Assembly (NCBI GenBank): GCA_964442435.1
Contig: CAYTZG010000004.1
Span: 60,068-124,067, forward strand
Source: CAMXAS01 sp964442435
Lineage (GTDB): Bacteria; Bacteroidota; Bacteroidia; Bacteroidales; P3
Direction: 5' to 3'
Length of the DNA stretch: 64,000 bases
Each line of letters opens with the position of its first letter. The first letter of the stretch is position 1. The notes beneath the pieces were generated by a model. The model was not told the origin of the DNA. It did no database searches and worked only from the letters and a program-made list of their open reading frames with translations. The position numbers and the translations under genes are program-made. Shown piece by piece: positions 53,001-61,369 of this stretch.

Positions 53001-54852
53001 GCGCGTCCGTTACATCGAAATCGAACGTACCGGCGTGCAGGATACCGTCAAAATACAGCGAACGGTTGCGCCCCACCGACAATTTCCCTGCATTCGGACG
53101 GAAATAGACGCGCTGTTTGGGGCTCAAGATGACTTCCTTGACTTCCTGCATCGCAATCAACAGGCTGTCGGTCCGCATCTCGGCCTTGACCCAAGCCTTG
53201 CCCGAAGCCAATATCTCGATACGGTCGTAATCGGACTTTTCGGCCGAAACCGCCAGATACAGATAGAGTTTCGGCAACAGTTCGATTTCCTTTTCCTTGG
53301 GACGGTACGTAAGAAAGCCGAAAGAGGCCAGACGCAACATCCATTGGGAGAGCATCGTTTGATCCATGCCCCAATCCGAAGCCAAATTGTCAAGCCCTAT
53401 CAGATTGGAACCGTAATAGTCGGCGGCCTGTTTGAGCCGATACAGCGGATTGTAGGGCATTCCCTGCATGACCTCCTCCAATTCGGCCTCTTCATAGGCC
53501 TGTACGGACGTTACACGTACCACGCCCTCCCTTTCCGGCACACGCAAGATGCCGAACGTCACGCGCCCCTGCTGCGGATACCACTGTATATTCTCGAAAG
53601 TCAAATCTATCTGATGATACGTGCTCAGGGCCGGCATTTCGAACGCGAACAATTTGGAATGCGCGAACGTGAAGACCTGCTGCGGGATATCGTAACGCAT
53701 CTCGCTGGTTTGATGATACAGCGAGTCGCTTTCACCGAGGTAAATCCGCCATGAAGCCATGGACGACTGCAATTTTTCATCTTTATAGACGATACGCGCC
53801 GCTTCCACGACACCGACCACCTTTTCATCCTGACGGACCGTCAGCCGCGCCGGCTGGTCGTCGGTACCGAACACCATGCGTGCGCCTTGCTGCACATAGG
53901 GGGCTTCGATGTCCAAGCCCGGAAAGAAGTCGGGCAGAGACAGGCGTTCCCCACCCGATTGGAACTGTGGATAGGTGGCCGCTTCGGCGGCCGTCAACAC
54001 CGAGAGTTTCTCGACGAAACGCCCCGGGATGGGGTCGGGATAGAGTTCGGTATGATAGAATACCGCCGAATCGGTTTCGTAACGGTTGGAATTGAGGTTA
54101 AGCCGGTAATCGTATATATTAGCGAATATCCGGCCGCCCGAGGGGCCTATCCGCCGCCAATCGACCGTACCCGCTTCACCTTGAAACGTTTGAGCCAACG
54201 GGTCGTAATCGCCGCTCGCCGAATAGATAACACTGCTGTCATTGTAGGCCGTACAGCGAAGCGTGAGGTTGTCGTAATGGAACACGCCGCGCGTACCCGC
54301 CTCCGCGTCCCAAACGGGCTGCCCCTCCACTACCGTCCACGTGGCGCGTGTGGAAGCCGCCAACTGCCGTTCGCTCAAAAGCGCCAACGTGCGTTCGGTC
54401 AAACGCGAGAAATCGCGGATTTTATGCTGTTCCAACGTTTGTTCGACCGAGCCGAGCCAATCGCCGGTCCAAGCGTAATGCGCCGTATCGGCATACCACT
54501 GGGCTTTCAGAAATATATACACATCCGGATAGAAGCGGTATTGCTGCGCCTGCGCCAAGGCGCAAATCCGACTGACCTGACCGGCCGTTTCCGCGCCCAT
54601 CTTAGGCGCATACAGCGCATAGCCCGCAATAAAGGTGGTCATTTGGCGCTTGACCTCCTTAGACAGGTTGGGGTCGGCATCGACCCACTTCTGCAAGGCG
54701 GCGGCCGTCTCGATTTCGGACTGGAAGTCGATGGGCGCGGCATCCTTCCGTTGCGCGTGCGCGGCGGAAGGACACGCGGGGTCGGTCAGGCCGGCGAGGC
54801 CCGCCAACAGCCACCAAAGAATACCTATACAGAAGAAAAGTCTTGTTTTCAT
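50065..54852 (-). CDS. Giant exported beta-rich protein with an acidic, tyrosine-rich tail (unknown function)
   Basis: 1595 residues that I do not recognise. The first ~33 residues are a signal peptide (MKTRLFFCIGILWWLLAG, ending AHAQ). Residues ~40-180 are helical (NLSKEVKRQMTTFIAGYALY). The rest alternates short strands with repeated Tyr/Phe-Asp-Gly turns (SLYFDGILHAGTF, DLYFDGMAGL, FENALLYFSEDYP), suggesting a long beta scaffold. One helical insert lies near residues 480-530 (LIGLDNLASDWGMDQTMLS). The last ~83 residues contain 42 Asp/Glu, 9 Tyr and no Lys or Arg. No membrane anchor or T9SS sorting domain is visible. It precedes plsY. Confidence 0.8.
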   Translation of the reverse strand: MKTRLFFCIGILWWLLAGLAGLTDPACPSAAHAQRKDAAPIDFQSEIETAAALQKWVDADPNLSKEVKRQMTTFIAGYALYAPKMGAETAGQVSRICALAQAQQYRFYPDVYIFLKAQWYADTAHYAWTGDWLGSVEQTLEQHKIRDFSRLTERTLALLSERQLAASTRATWTVVEGQPVWDAEAGTRGVFHYDNLTLRCTAYNDSSVIYSASGDYDPLAQTFQGEAGTVDWRRIGPSGGRIFANIYDYRLNLNSNRYETDSAVFYHTELYPDPIPGRFVEKLSVLTAAEAATYPQFQSGGERLSLPDFFPGLDIEAPYVQQGARMVFGTDDQPARLTVRQDEKVVGVVEAARIVYKDEKLQSSMASWRIYLGESDSLYHQTSEMRYDIPQQVFTFAHSKLFAFEMPALSTYHQIDLTFENIQWYPQQGRVTFGILRVPEREGVVRVTSVQAYEEAELEEVMQGMPYNPLYRLKQAADYYGSNLIGLDNLASDWGMDQTMLSQWMLRLASFGFLTYRPKEKEIELLPKLYLYLAVSAEKSDYDRIEILASGKAWVKAEMRTDSLLIAMQEVKEVILSPKQRVYFRPNAGKLSVGRNRSLYFDGILHAGTFDFDVTDARFSYEDFTVEIGLVDTLLFSVPGKVDEYGMRQEVKVSTLIHSLSGLLYIDSNVNKGGRLDCPDYPIFESTIPSYVYYDDEYIQGGAYLSDSFYFQVEPFRLLRLNTFSVDSIHFDGTLVSAGIFPDIDERLVVMPDFSLGFKTVSPEDGWPVYGGQAHFTDSLRLDKKGLVGKGRFDFLASQTHSRAMYFRPKDMNMIAERFEQDMTKYPVSGSITYPYLRADSVRGFYEAETAQLRLTSTNRHSLYPYYEPWRFDGTYAFSADGTEADGEMVFGQDARIKSADWHWEDHLFVADEADFQLGGRAGGRDAYLLAKGVGIAADVEAKMLQMQASGSDTPDEPISVRMPVQAYEAEAYYLQWSWADEQLFLEQQAEPIVLDDLASEAAGLDSAGLTLHATAKSQADLRFNALNTTLYYKDTLMVCEGVFGLSVADAYWMPAENRVTVLPNGRLEPFENALLYFSEDYPAYEFHQVNGRIESAWRYEADGWYTYIAPGVEPQPIHFDRIHVRSSDSTSEAIADLDEEYLFLDEGFEFSGKVTASAKVAAERESSDLYFDGMAGLRYRLADETEVENDDWLTTAFKFQAYLNPEAVLIPVTDRTKNGRGRAMRAGFFSASDGRPHFVFMEPVLSGEKPIADAEGFLCYSPEDKAYLILDSNDNEVLAYDLTEGESSATGELQLDLRTDEMKTAFYGQLFQEGTSDDDLFMQVVWKLDFFFNPALFKRMADELNKNTSLMAGNLADNPMFDVFVQETMSKQEATALRNEVQGYGGISRIPAAWQKGLVFSNLGFEWDPRTSSYRSTGTGELLAVGPHRVNKKMKIYAQISRGRRGDVLNIYIEGSRYNWYYFNYADHVLQVLSSDQGFNEAVDKIKPGKRRKGKFQYTLSTMRKKNIFVTEFEDYGGAYEEDDVPETGLDDAAGEDYDGYDGYEDWSDEGEDVEQGEDEPAGEDGADEYESSEENVYSDEDDYYWDDDDTEEE

Positions 54853-54863
54853 ACCGCTATCGG

Positions 54864-55706
54864 TTATCGGTACTGGAACGCCAAGGCCGTCCAGGCCTCG
54901 CGCGTCTTTTGGGCTTTGAGCGCAAAGCCCAACGCCTCGGCCCTTTCGCGCAAAACGGGCACGTCGCTTTCATAAAAACCGCTCAGGAACAACCGGCCGC
55001 CCGCCTGCATGGCTTCGGCATAGGCCGGCAGATGGTTCAACAGGATATTGCGGTTGATATTGGCCAATATCGCCTCCACGCGGCGGCCGGCCAACTGTTC
55101 GCTACTGCCCTGCGTTACCGTGATGCGGTCGGCCAGCCCGTTGCGCGCCACATTCTCGCGCGCGTTGGCACAGGCCCAGTCGTCGTAGTCAACGGCCGAG
55201 ACGGCCGCCGCGCCTTCCTTGGCGGCCAGTATGCCCAGGATGCCCGTGCCGCAACCCATATCCACCACCTGCTTGCCGTGCCAATCGTGCTCGGCGATGA
55301 ATTCTATCATCAGGGCCGTGGTCGGGTGGTGCGCCGTGCCGAACGACATCTTGGGCTCTATTTCCACAAAATGCCGGACGGCCGGACGTTCGGTATGGAA
55401 GGGCGCGTGCACGAAGCAGAAATCACCGATTTGCACCGGCGCGTAATGGCTTTCCCAAGCCTGATTCCAGTTGACGTCCGGCATCTTCTCCCAGCCGCCT
55501 GCCTGCACATGGCCGTATTGCGCCATCACGTCCGCGATGGCCGCGTCCGCCTCTTCCGGTTTACCGGCCGTCTCCGGCCAATAACCGATAAGCGCGCCGG
55601 CTTCCTGCTCAAAGCTCTCAAAACCCAAATCGCCCAAATCGGATACGAACAGATCCGATTCGGGCGAAACGAGTGTATGTGTGAATACCCTTTTATAGTA
55701 ACCCAT
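54864..55706 (-). CDS. prmA: Ribosomal protein L11 methyltransferase
   Basis: 280 residues. An N-terminal substrate-recognition domain is followed by the SAM-binding fold: SFGTAHHPTTALMIEFI, VVDMGCGTGILGILAAKEGA and AILANINRNILLNHLPAY. These match PrmA, which trimethylates L11. Together with tpiA (3 bases upstream) and the DoxX and DUF1599 genes it forms one leftward run. Confidence 0.93.
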   Translation of the reverse strand: MGYYKRVFTHTLVSPESDLFVSDLGDLGFESFEQEAGALIGYWPETAGKPEEADAAIADVMAQYGHVQAGGWEKMPDVNWNQAWESHYAPVQIGDFCFVHAPFHTERPAVRHFVEIEPKMSFGTAHHPTTALMIEFIAEHDWHGKQVVDMGCGTGILGILAAKEGAAAVSAVDYDDWACANARENVARNGLADRITVTQGSSEQLAGRRVEAILANINRNILLNHLPAYAEAMQAGGRLFLSGFYESDVPVLRERAEALGFALKAQKTREAWTALAFQYR

Positions 55707-55709
55707 ACA

Positions 55710-56486
55710 TTATTTGAACGAGTTGATAATCGTAACGAAATCTTCGGCTTTCAAGGCCGCGCCGCCGATCAGACCGCCGTCCACATCGTTCTGCGCGAAG
55801 AGTTCGGCCGCATTCTTGGCATTGCAGCTGCCGCCATAGAGAATCGACAGGTTGCGCGCCACTTCCTTGCCGTATTTTTTTTCCACAAGGCCGCGGATAA
55901 ACGCATGGACTTCCTGCGCCTGGTCGGGCGTGGCCGTCTTGCCCGTGCCGATGGCCCAAACCGGTTCGTAGGCGATGATGACCTTGACGAAATCCAGCTG
56001 TTTAAGGCCGAACAGCCCTTTTTCAACCTGCGTGCGGATAACGTCGAAATGACAGCCGCCCTCGCGGTCTTCCAGCAATTCGCCCACGCAGACAATCGGC
56101 GTGATGCCCTCGGCCAACAGTTTGTCCACCTTGGCGGCCACCTGTTCGTCGGTTTCCTTGAAATACTTACGGCGTTCGGAATGCCCTACGATGCAATATT
56201 CCACGCCCATCGAACTCAGCATATCGGCCGAAATCTCGCCCGTATAAGCGCCTTGCCCGTGTTCGCTCACATCCTGCGCCCCAACGCCGAACAGACGTTC
56301 TTCGTCTTCGGAATGCGACAAATCCAACGCCATTTCCGTATAAAGGCTGGGCGGGCAAACGATGACCTCCACTTTCGAAGACTTCTGCCCCTTTTCTATC
56401 TGTTCCGACAATTCGTCCAACAATTCTTCCGCATCCTGAAAGTTCTTGTTCATCTTCCAGTTGCCGGCAACTATTTTCTTGCGCAT
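55710..56486 (-). CDS. tpiA: Triosephosphate isomerase
   Basis: 258 residues with all active-site elements: Asn/Lys in VAGNWKMNKN (residues ~6-15), His in YCIVGHSERRKYF, Glu in IIAYEPVWAIGTGKTA, and the phosphate loop GGAALK. It interconverts dihydroxyacetone phosphate and glyceraldehyde-3-phosphate. The neighbours upstream (DUF1599, DoxX) are a frequent Bacteroidota arrangement. Confidence 0.97.
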   Translation of the reverse strand: MRKKIVAGNWKMNKNFQDAEELLDELSEQIEKGQKSSKVEVIVCPPSLYTEMALDLSHSEDEERLFGVGAQDVSEHGQGAYTGEISADMLSSMGVEYCIVGHSERRKYFKETDEQVAAKVDKLLAEGITPIVCVGELLEDREGGCHFDVIRTQVEKGLFGLKQLDFVKVIIAYEPVWAIGTGKTATPDQAQEVHAFIRGLVEKKYGKEVARNLSILYGGSCNAKNAAELFAQNDVDGGLIGGAALKAEDFVTIINSFK

Positions 56487-56516
56487 AATCGTGATGTTTT
56501 TAAATGGTTCGTAATG

Positions 56517-57794
56517 TTATTCGTGTTTGAGGCTTCCCAAATCGGGAAAATCGCGGCCGTTCCAGCGTTTGACCACCACCGGGCCGTCCATGAGAATGAC
56601 GCCGGGATTGGCGCGTATCATGCTCTTGAGCCCCGTATCATCGCCGAAATAATAGGCCACATCCGCGTCCCCCATCTTTTGCTTGAACGCTTCCATATCG
56701 CTGACGGGCGTTTCGGAATCCGTGGCCACGAGCAGGTCGTAGCCGTAGCCCAAGGCGCGGGCTTCGGCCAACTTCGCCCAAATGCGGGTCAGCGTCTTTT
56801 CGGACGCCTTCTCCCAATCATATACGATGACCAAAAAATGGAGGCCTTCGCGGCCGATGACCTCATCGGTCACGTCATAGCCGCCGTCCTCGTCGTCCAC
56901 GCGCTCCAAGAGGCTGACCTCGATGATACGCGGATTCGGGTCTTCGTCGCGGCGCGAAACGAATTCCCAACGGTTGTTCCAGGCAGTGTCGGAAAACGGG
57001 ATTTCCTTGTCGCGGTATTCCTGCAACGCGCCGGTTTCCTTATCGCGATAGGTAAGATAATAGCGCACCGGCTCGGGATTCTCCACCAACATACGGCGGC
57101 CGTCTTTCCAGCCCAGAAAATTGGAAACGGGCAGATGGCGGTAGTTGTAGATTTCAAAACCCAGGAACAGCAAGACGATGCCGGCCGCGATACCCGCCTG
57201 CACCTTGCAACAGAAACCCCTTTTCAGTTTCGGCAAAGCGAAAATCAACGCGAGCACCAACGCATCCAACACCAGGTTTTTGTAGAACGTCTGCCAATTC
57301 GTGAGAATCAGGGCCTCGCCGAAGCAACCGCAGTCGGGCACCGGATTGGCGATGGCGTCGAAAAACGTCACGACCGTAAAGAACGCCATCATCAGCGCGG
57401 CGAGCCAAGTCGTCCATTTCGTCCATACGTTGCACACCAGCAGAGCGCCGACGCAGAACTCCACGAGATTGAGCAGGAACGACAGCGGCAGGGCCAGCGA
57501 AACGAGCCACGGCATCTGATAGGCTTCCAGATAGTCGTGGATGACAAACTGCGTGCCGAGCGGGTCCACGCCTTTCACATAACCGGAAAAGATGAACACG
57601 CAGCCGACGAGTGTCCGCACGACGGCGCCGCTCGTGGGGCCAAAGCCTTGCCGGTTGAGGACAATCAACAGGATATTCAGGGCCAACAGACTCAAGAACA
57701 CCGGGCTGTAGCCAAGTACGCCCGCGATGCAGCCGGCCAACACCAACGAACAGCCGATGCCCGCATACGACCATATATTTTCCGTTATTTTCAT
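56517..57794 (-). CDS. DoxX-family membrane protein with C-terminal thioredoxin-like region
   Basis: 425 residues. Two N-terminal helices (residues ~8-45) lead to a four-helix DoxX/MauE-like domain: VRTLVGCVFIFSGYVKGVDP, NLVEFCVGALLVCNVW and PVPDCGCFGEALILTNWQTF. One more helix follows near residues 195-215. The soluble C-terminal half (LHFLVIVYDWEKAS, YDLLVATDSE, NPGVILMDGPVVVKRW) resembles a thioredoxin fold but has no CxxC pair. DoxX proteins are linked to redox or sulphur functions in other bacteria; the role here is unknown. Confidence 0.85.
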   Translation of the reverse strand: MKITENIWSYAGIGCSLVLAGCIAGVLGYSPVFLSLLALNILLIVLNRQGFGPTSGAVVRTLVGCVFIFSGYVKGVDPLGTQFVIHDYLEAYQMPWLVSLALPLSFLLNLVEFCVGALLVCNVWTKWTTWLAALMMAFFTVVTFFDAIANPVPDCGCFGEALILTNWQTFYKNLVLDALVLALIFALPKLKRGFCCKVQAGIAAGIVLLFLGFEIYNYRHLPVSNFLGWKDGRRMLVENPEPVRYYLTYRDKETGALQEYRDKEIPFSDTAWNNRWEFVSRRDEDPNPRIIEVSLLERVDDEDGGYDVTDEVIGREGLHFLVIVYDWEKASEKTLTRIWAKLAEARALGYGYDLLVATDSETPVSDMEAFKQKMGDADVAYYFGDDTGLKSMIRANPGVILMDGPVVVKRWNGRDFPDLGSLKHE

Positions 57795-57808
57795 CTCCGC
57801 CTACCGTT

Positions 57809-58390
57809 TTATTTCTGACTTCCGACCGTACCGGCCGCTTCCTCCGCCATCGTGATGAGCGCGAAAATCGCGTAATTCATCATATCCATGTAATTGGCCT
57901 CCAAGCCCTCGGAAACGCAGGTCTTGCCGGCATTGTCCTCGATTTGCTTGACCCGCATGAGTTTCATCAGGATGATGTCGGTCAGCGAATCGACGCGCAT
58001 CGCGCGCCAAGCCTCGCCGTAATCGTGGTTTTTGTCGCACATGAGCCGGTACGTGGCTTCCGTATAATGGTCGTAGCGTTCCAACGCCTGCTCCACGCTC
58101 ATGTCGATGGTGTCGCTCCAGCCGAATTCCAGCTGAATCATGCTGATGATGGCGTAATTGATGATGCCGATGAATTCTTCCCGGATGCCGTCCGCCACCT
58201 TCTGATCCTTTTCAATCTGTATCGTCCGGATGCGGCGGGCCTTGATTAAAATCTGGTCGGTGAGCGAAGACGGCCGCAAGATGCGCCAGGCCGGCCCGTA
58301 GTCCTTCATCTTGGCCGCATAGAGCCGACGGCACTCGGCCATGATTTCCCGATAGGCTTTTTCCGTATCGGACTTCCCCTGCTTCCCCAT
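57809..58390 (-). CDS. DUF1599 protein with two tandem repeats
   Basis: 193 residues made of two similar halves. The first has RLYAAKMKDYGPAWR then SLTDQILIKARRIRTIQ (residues ~17-54). The second has RLMCDKNHDYGEAWR then SLTDIILMKLMRVKQIE (residues ~110-148). This matches DUF1599 (nucleotide-modification-associated domain 1). The helical, acidic pattern is in keeping with a nucleotide-binding or MazG-like fold, but no reaction is established. It has its own promoter, interleaved with that of folP. Confidence 0.88.
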   Translation of the reverse strand: MGKQGKSDTEKAYREIMAECRRLYAAKMKDYGPAWRILRPSSLTDQILIKARRIRTIQIEKDQKVADGIREEFIGIINYAIISMIQLEFGWSDTIDMSVEQALERYDHYTEATYRLMCDKNHDYGEAWRAMRVDSLTDIILMKLMRVKQIEDNAGKTCVSEGLEANYMDMMNYAIFALITMAEEAAGTVGSQK

Positions 58391-58407
58391 TTTATTGCAT
58401 TTTTACC

Positions 58408-58438
58408 TTGCAAAAGTACGTAAATAATACTAAGTTTG
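58408..58438 (+). promoter_or_regulatory. Promoter for folP-cdaA
   Basis: TTG at 58408-58410 and TAAGTTTG at 58431-58438 are separated by 20 bases, and the start codon follows 21 bases later. Confidence 0.85.
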
Positions 58439-58441
58439 CAA
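58411..58441 (-). promoter_or_regulatory. Promoter for the DUF1599 operon
   Basis: On the minus strand TTG (58441-58439) and TACTTTTG (58418-58411) are separated by exactly 20 bases. Each -33 triplet abuts the -7 element of the opposite promoter, so both cannot be occupied at once. Confidence 0.85.
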
Positions 58442-58459
58442 CTTACAAAAACCTCTTGA

Positions 58460-59317
58460 ATGACTATGCCCTACACTCTGACTATCAGCGGAAAAGTATA
58501 TTCCTTGCATCCGCAGAAAGTCATGGGCATCCTCAACCTGACCCCCGACTCTTTTTTCGCCGACAGTCGCTGCACGGGCATGTCCGAACCGGAAATCGCG
58601 GACGAAGCCTTGCGCCGCGTGGAACGGATGTTGGCCGACGGCATGGACATTTTGGATCTCGGCGCCGTTTCCACGCGACCGGGTTCCCAAGCGCCATCGG
58701 CAGAGGAAGAATGGCGGCGGTTGGCCGAGCCCTTGCGCCGCATCGCGCGGCGCTTCCCCGACCTGCCGGTTTCCATCGACACCTACCGTGCCGACATCGC
58801 CCAACGCTGCGTGGAAAACGGCGCGCATATCATCAACGACATTTCGGGCGGGCTGTTCGACGCGCGGATGTTCGAGACCGTCGGCCGCCTGCAAGTGCCT
58901 TACGTGCTCATGCACACGTCCGACCGTCCCGACCGTATGCAGGACGCCCCGCAATACGCCGACGCCACGGCCGACCTGCTCCGTTTCTTTTCCGAACGGA
59001 CGGCGCAGGCGCGACTGGCCGGCATCCACGACCTGATTATAGACCCCGGCTTCGGTTTCGGCAAGACGGTGGAACACAACTACCAACTGCTGGCGCAACT
59101 GAGCCGCTTCAAGATATTGGACTGCCCCATCCTGGCCGGCCTGTCGCGCAAGTCCATGCTGTGGAAACCGTTGCAGTCGTCGCCCGAACGGATGCTCAAC
59201 GCCACCACCTGCGTCAACACGCTCGCGCTCGTACAGGGTGCCGATATCCTGCGCGTGCATGATGTAAAAGCCGCCGCGGAAGCCATCCGCCTTTTCAATT
59301 TATATAACGCCTATTAA
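58460..59317 (+). CDS. folP: Dihydropteroate synthase
   Basis: 285 residues (a second ATG two codons in is possible). Landmarks are MGILNLTPDSFFADSR (pterin-loop strand), DLGAVSTRPGSQAPSAEEEW, INDISGGLFDARM, YVLMHT, IIDPGFGFGKTVEHNY and AGLSRKSML; the final RVHDV is typical. It condenses the pterin diphosphate with p-aminobenzoate in folate synthesis. The diadenylate cyclase gene follows 11 bases later, a common pairing in Bacteroidota. Confidence 0.96.
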   Translation: MTMPYTLTISGKVYSLHPQKVMGILNLTPDSFFADSRCTGMSEPEIADEALRRVERMLADGMDILDLGAVSTRPGSQAPSAEEEWRRLAEPLRRIARRFPDLPVSIDTYRADIAQRCVENGAHIINDISGGLFDARMFETVGRLQVPYVLMHTSDRPDRMQDAPQYADATADLLRFFSERTAQARLAGIHDLIIDPGFGFGKTVEHNYQLLAQLSRFKILDCPILAGLSRKSMLWKPLQSSPERMLNATTCVNTLALVQGADILRVHDVKAAAEAIRLFNLYNAY

Positions 59318-59328
59318 CCCATTGCGCC

Positions 59329-60156
59329 ATGAACCCGTTCCTCAGCTGGATTGAAAACTTTACCTGGAACCAAGCCTTAGACCTCGCCATCATCCTGTTT
59401 GGTGCCTACCAACTGTTCAGATTGGTAAGGGGCACTTCGGCGCTCAATATCCTGTTGAGCATCATCGGCGTTTATGTGTGCTGGCAAATCGCGCTCGCAT
59501 TGGAGATGCCGATTGTGTCCGGACTGCTTGACCGCGTCATCAGCATGGGCTTGCTGGGGCTCGTCGTCATTTTCCAACCGGAGTTGCGGCGCTTCCTGTT
59601 CATGCTCAGCACCGGCGCCATCCGCAAGCAGCGCGAACAGAAACTGCTCAAGCGCGTCTTCATGAAAACCTGGGGCAAGCGGCCGTTGCACATCACCCAG
59701 ATTATCCAGGCCTGTATCCATATGTCGCTGAGCCGAACGGGCGCGCTGATTATCCTGACGCAGCAGAACAAGCTGCCGGCCGTCGTCACCACGGGCGAAC
59801 GCATGGACGCCATGATTTCCAGCGCCCTCATCGAAAACATCTTCTTCAAGAACAGCCCGCTGCACGACGGCGCGATGATTGTAGAAAACAACAAGATCAT
59901 AGCCGCCCGTTGCATCCTGCCGGTTACGGCCAACAAAGAGGTTTCGGCGCAATTAGGCCTGCGCCACCGTTCCGCCATCGGCGTCACCGAACAATCGGAC
60001 GCCTTGGCCATCATCGTTTCGGAGGAAACGGGCTCCGTCTCTTACTGCCAATTCGGGGAAATCACCTACGACGTATCGCCCTCCCAGTTGCGGGCGGAAA
60101 TAGAGAAATTCTTTGCCGAAGCGGAAGAAGAGATGCAGGCGCATCACCAGCATTAG
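59329..60156 (+). CDS. cdaA: Diadenylate cyclase (c-di-AMP synthase)
   Basis: 275 residues. Three membrane helices occupy residues ~13-85 (LDLAIILFGAYQLF, LLSIIGVYVCWQIAL, LLGLVVIFQPELRRFL). The DAC domain follows with both catalytic motifs: DGA at residues 180-182 (LHDGAMIVENN) and RHRS at 212-215 (GLRHRSAIGVTE). It makes c-di-AMP from two ATP. No CdaR/YbbR regulator is adjacent. It converges on ychF with 16 bases between stops. Confidence 0.95.
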   Translation: MNPFLSWIENFTWNQALDLAIILFGAYQLFRLVRGTSALNILLSIIGVYVCWQIALALEMPIVSGLLDRVISMGLLGLVVIFQPELRRFLFMLSTGAIRKQREQKLLKRVFMKTWGKRPLHITQIIQACIHMSLSRTGALIILTQQNKLPAVVTTGERMDAMISSALIENIFFKNSPLHDGAMIVENNKIIAARCILPVTANKEVSAQLGLRHRSAIGVTEQSDALAIIVSEETGSVSYCQFGEITYDVSPSQLRAEIEKFFAEAEEEMQAHHQH

Positions 60157-60172
60157 CCCCGGCACGTCGGAT

Positions 60173-61276
60173 TTATACGTTGAATCTGAAATGCAGGATA
60201 TCGCCGTCCTGCACGACATAATCCTTGCCCTCCACGCTCAAACGGCCGGCTTCCTTGCAGGCCGCCTCGGAACGCAGACGCACGTAATCGTCGTATTTGA
60301 TAACCTCGGCGCGGATAAAGCCTTTTTCGAAATCGCTGTGGATGATGCCGGCCGCCTGCGGCGCTTTCGTGCCGCGGACAAACGTCCAGGCGCGGCTCTC
60401 GTCGGGACCCGTCGTAAAATACGTCTGCAAATCGAGCAAGGCATAGGCCGCCTTGATCAAACGCGCCACGCCCGATTCTTTCAAACCCAATTCGGACAGG
60501 AACATTTCCTTTTCCTCATAGGTCTCCAGTTCGGCGATTTCGGATTCAATCTTGGCCGCCACCACCAGACACTGCGCGTTCTCACCCGCCACGGCCGCCT
60601 TGACCGCCTCCACGTAATGGTTGCCCGTTACGGCCGAAGCCTCGTCCACATTGCAGACATACAACACCGGCTTGTCGGTCAGCAGGAACAGTTCGCGCGC
60701 CAACCGCCGGTCGTCCTTGCTGTCGAGTTCCACCGTGCGCGCGCTCTTGCCTTGCAACAGCACTTCCTGATAGCGTTTGAGGATTTCCAACAGCCGTTTC
60801 GCGTTCTTGTCGCCGCCCGACTGCGCCTGTTTCTCCACCTTGCCCAAGCGCGACTCTATCGTTTCAAGGTCTTTCAACTGCAATTCGGTATCGATGATTT
60901 CCTTGTCGCGAATCGGGTCCACCGAACCGTCCACATGCGTGATGTTGCCGTCGTCGAAGCAACGCAGCACATGGATAATCGCATCCGTTTCGCGGATATG
61001 CGACAGGAATTTGTTGCCCAAACCCTCGCCCTTGCTGGCGCCCTTGACCAAACCCGCGATATCGGCTATTTCCATCGTGGCCGGAATCACGCGCTTGGGC
61101 TGGTCTATTTCGGCCAAATGCTGCAACCGCTCGTCCGGCACCGTAATCATGCCGACATTGGGTTCAATCGTACAAAACGGGAAATTCGCCGCCTGCGCTT
61201 TCGCGCTCGACAGGCAGTTGAACAACGTGGACTTGCCGACATTGGGCAATCCGACTATACCGCACTTCAACGACAT
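60173..61276 (-). CDS. ychF: Redox-regulated ATPase/GTPase YchF
   Basis: 367 residues. The G1 motif GLPNVGKSTLFNCLS is at residues ~8-22, followed by FPFCTIEPNVGMI, the coiled-coil arm (residues ~130-200) and the C-terminal TGS domain (AWTFVRGTKAPQAAGIIHSD, YVVQDGDILHFRFNV). YchF (OLA1 family) binds ribosomes and prefers ATP in several species. It follows gcvH across a terminator, and I see no separate promoter in the short spacer. Confidence 0.96.
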   Translation of the reverse strand: MSLKCGIVGLPNVGKSTLFNCLSSAKAQAANFPFCTIEPNVGMITVPDERLQHLAEIDQPKRVIPATMEIADIAGLVKGASKGEGLGNKFLSHIRETDAIIHVLRCFDDGNITHVDGSVDPIRDKEIIDTELQLKDLETIESRLGKVEKQAQSGGDKNAKRLLEILKRYQEVLLQGKSARTVELDSKDDRRLARELFLLTDKPVLYVCNVDEASAVTGNHYVEAVKAAVAGENAQCLVVAAKIESEIAELETYEEKEMFLSELGLKESGVARLIKAAYALLDLQTYFTTGPDESRAWTFVRGTKAPQAAGIIHSDFEKGFIRAEVIKYDDYVRLRSEAACKEAGRLSVEGKDYVVQDGDILHFRFNV

Positions 61277-61299
61277 AACAGGTATTGAAATTAATTCAC

Positions 61300-61339
61300 A
61301 AAAAAGCCCTTCCCCCTGCGTTGAGACAAGGCGAAGGGC
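61300..61339 (-). terminator. Intrinsic terminator after gcvH
   Basis: On the minus strand a 10-bp stem with one mismatch (61339-61330 with 61315-61306) closes a 14-base loop and is followed by six T. It lies 31 bases past the gcvH stop. Confidence 0.8.
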
Positions 61340-61369
61340 CGATGGTACCGGAATTTATTCCCAACGGGA

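Noticed and set aside
54843..57818. A 991-codon open frame on the plus strand
   Set aside because: It lies wholly opposite prmA, tpiA and the DoxX gene, which are clear family members. Its product is His/Arg/Gln-rich without domains, a typical shadow frame in GC-rich coding DNA.
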